Below, piece after piece: positions 31,923 through 32,482 of a stretch of DNA of 32,482 nucleotides (position 1 is its first letter; each line of letters begins with the position of its first letter). The stretch is from an uncultured Bacteroidota bacterium. GTDB lineage: Bacteria > Bacteroidota > Bacteroidia > Bacteroidales > GCA-2748055. Both the position numbers and the translations under genes were made by a program. The DNA lies in assembly GCA_937129385.1 (NCBI GenBank), contig CAKZNC010000220.1, positions 1 through 32,482 of the forward strand, given 5' to 3'. The notes beneath the pieces are model-generated. The model searched no databases. It had not been told where the DNA came from and saw nothing but the letters and a program-made list of their open reading frames with translations.

Positions 31923-32482
31923 ATGATAACAAGTACTGCATGGAAGAATGTCTGGAGAAACAAGATACGCAGCCTGGTGGTGATCATCTCGGTGACCATC
32001 GGAATATTCGGCGGCGTTTTCGCAGTGGCTGTAATGAACGGCGCCATCGAACAAAGACTGGAAGCCGCCCTGAATACTGAGCTCGGACATATTCAAATCT
32101 CACGTCCAGATTTCAGGGAGAACTTTGACATTCACCTCCGGCTGGACAGTATCACGAACCTGGACAAAAAGATCCTTGAGCTGAATGGAGTGGAAGCGGT
32201 TACCCACAGGACGATCATTAGTGCAATGGCAAACACGGCCACAAAAAGTACAGGGGTGCAGGTGATCGGTATAGATCCCGTCCAGGACAAGCAGGTCTTT
32301 AGTCTGGGTGATAAGCTGATCCCCGGCACCGGTAGTTACTTTGCAGATAGCAATAAGAGAAATCCTGTCTACATCGGGGAAGATCTTGCAAAGGAATTGA
32401 ATATCATTCGTTACGTCATTGCGCCTGCCACCATCGATAGTCTGCGTAACAGGGATGTCCCTGAAACAGTGCTTTCAAAACT
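31923..32482 (+). CDS. second FtsX/MacB-type ABC permease (5' part, cut by window end)
   Basis: From ATG 31923 the frame stays open to the last base (186 full codons). It begins STAWKNVWRNKIRSLVVIISV, the same N-terminal signature as the preceding permease, with a first span at about residues 16-40 and the start of a periplasmic domain with GHIQISRPDF, VTHRTIISAMANT and VIGIDPVQDKQVF. The matching VLGIDPEKE/VIGIDPVQD segments show that the two permeases are paralogues. The start lies 10 bases after the previous stop. It would form the partner subunit of a heterodimeric transporter, and the rest lies beyond the window. Confidence 0.88.
   Translation, partial: MITSTAWKNVWRNKIRSLVVIISVTIGIFGGVFAVAVMNGAIEQRLEAALNTELGHIQISRPDFRENFDIHLRLDSITNLDKKILELNGVEAVTHRTIISAMANTATKSTGVQVIGIDPVQDKQVFSLGDKLIPGTGSYFADSNKRNPVYIGEDLAKELNIIRYVIAPATIDSLRNRDVPETVLSK

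Overview
The window reads as chromosome of a Bacteroidota bacterium, probably an anaerobic or facultatively fermentative member of the Bacteroidales/Marinilabiliales kind. This rests on gene content (periplasmic beta-propeller sensors, PorT-like barrel protein, ECF sigma/anti-sigma pair, BlaI/BlaR1-like pair with a TonB-like C-terminus, hybrid kinases), on -7 boxes of the type TAnnTTTG, and on the near absence of Shine-Dalgarno sequences. Exact placement cannot be made from the sequence alone. No rRNA, tRNA, CRISPR array, insertion sequence or integrase was seen.

Layout. 1-1264: the tail of one gene, a broken LuxR-type HTH remnant, a YbaK/ProX-type editing deacylase and a small membrane protein. 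1352-4803 (minus): a three-gene NADH-linked [FeFe]-hydrogenase operon (hydC-hydB-hydA) preceded by two perfect CRP/FNR-type palindromes (4851-4876, 4901-4916). 5241-5750: dihydrofolate reductase, running into a heptanucleotide repeat array (5718-5898). 5992-7739: BlaI-like repressor and BlaR1-like M56 protease with a twin operator over the promoter. 7961-8960: DUF2721-like and SRPBCC proteins. 9081-13718: a roughly 1545-residue sensor with two periplasmic solute-binding domains, beta-propeller repeats, a Y_Y_Y domain, one membrane span and a cytoplasmic SpoIIE/PP2C phosphatase. 13831-14856: outer-membrane barrel protein with a Pro-Glu-Ala repeat, followed by a clear terminator. 15007-16470: HBM-HAMP-PAS sensor without a transmitter. 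16600-21157: PepE peptidase, AsmA-like protein and a histidine kinase, the last two with GTG starts. 28745-21171 (minus): ECF sigma, anti-sigma, RsgA, hybrid histidine kinase, AIM24-like protein and a U32/TrhP-type protein. 29043-end: TetR regulator, LolA-like protein and two FtsX-like ABC permeases, the second cut by the window edge.

How it fits together. The hydrogenase would reoxidise NADH by making H2. Its flavin subunit lacks the extra Fe-S modules of the electron-bifurcating type, so I predict a ferredoxin-independent enzyme under redox or nitrosative-stress control by a CRP/FNR-family protein. Much of the rest is signal transduction: at least five membrane sensors of different designs lie in about 20 kb, two of them (the SBP-propeller-phosphatase and the PAS-only sensor) without a partner in the window. 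The strongest candidate for something little described is the solute-binding/propeller/phosphatase fusion at 9081-13718.
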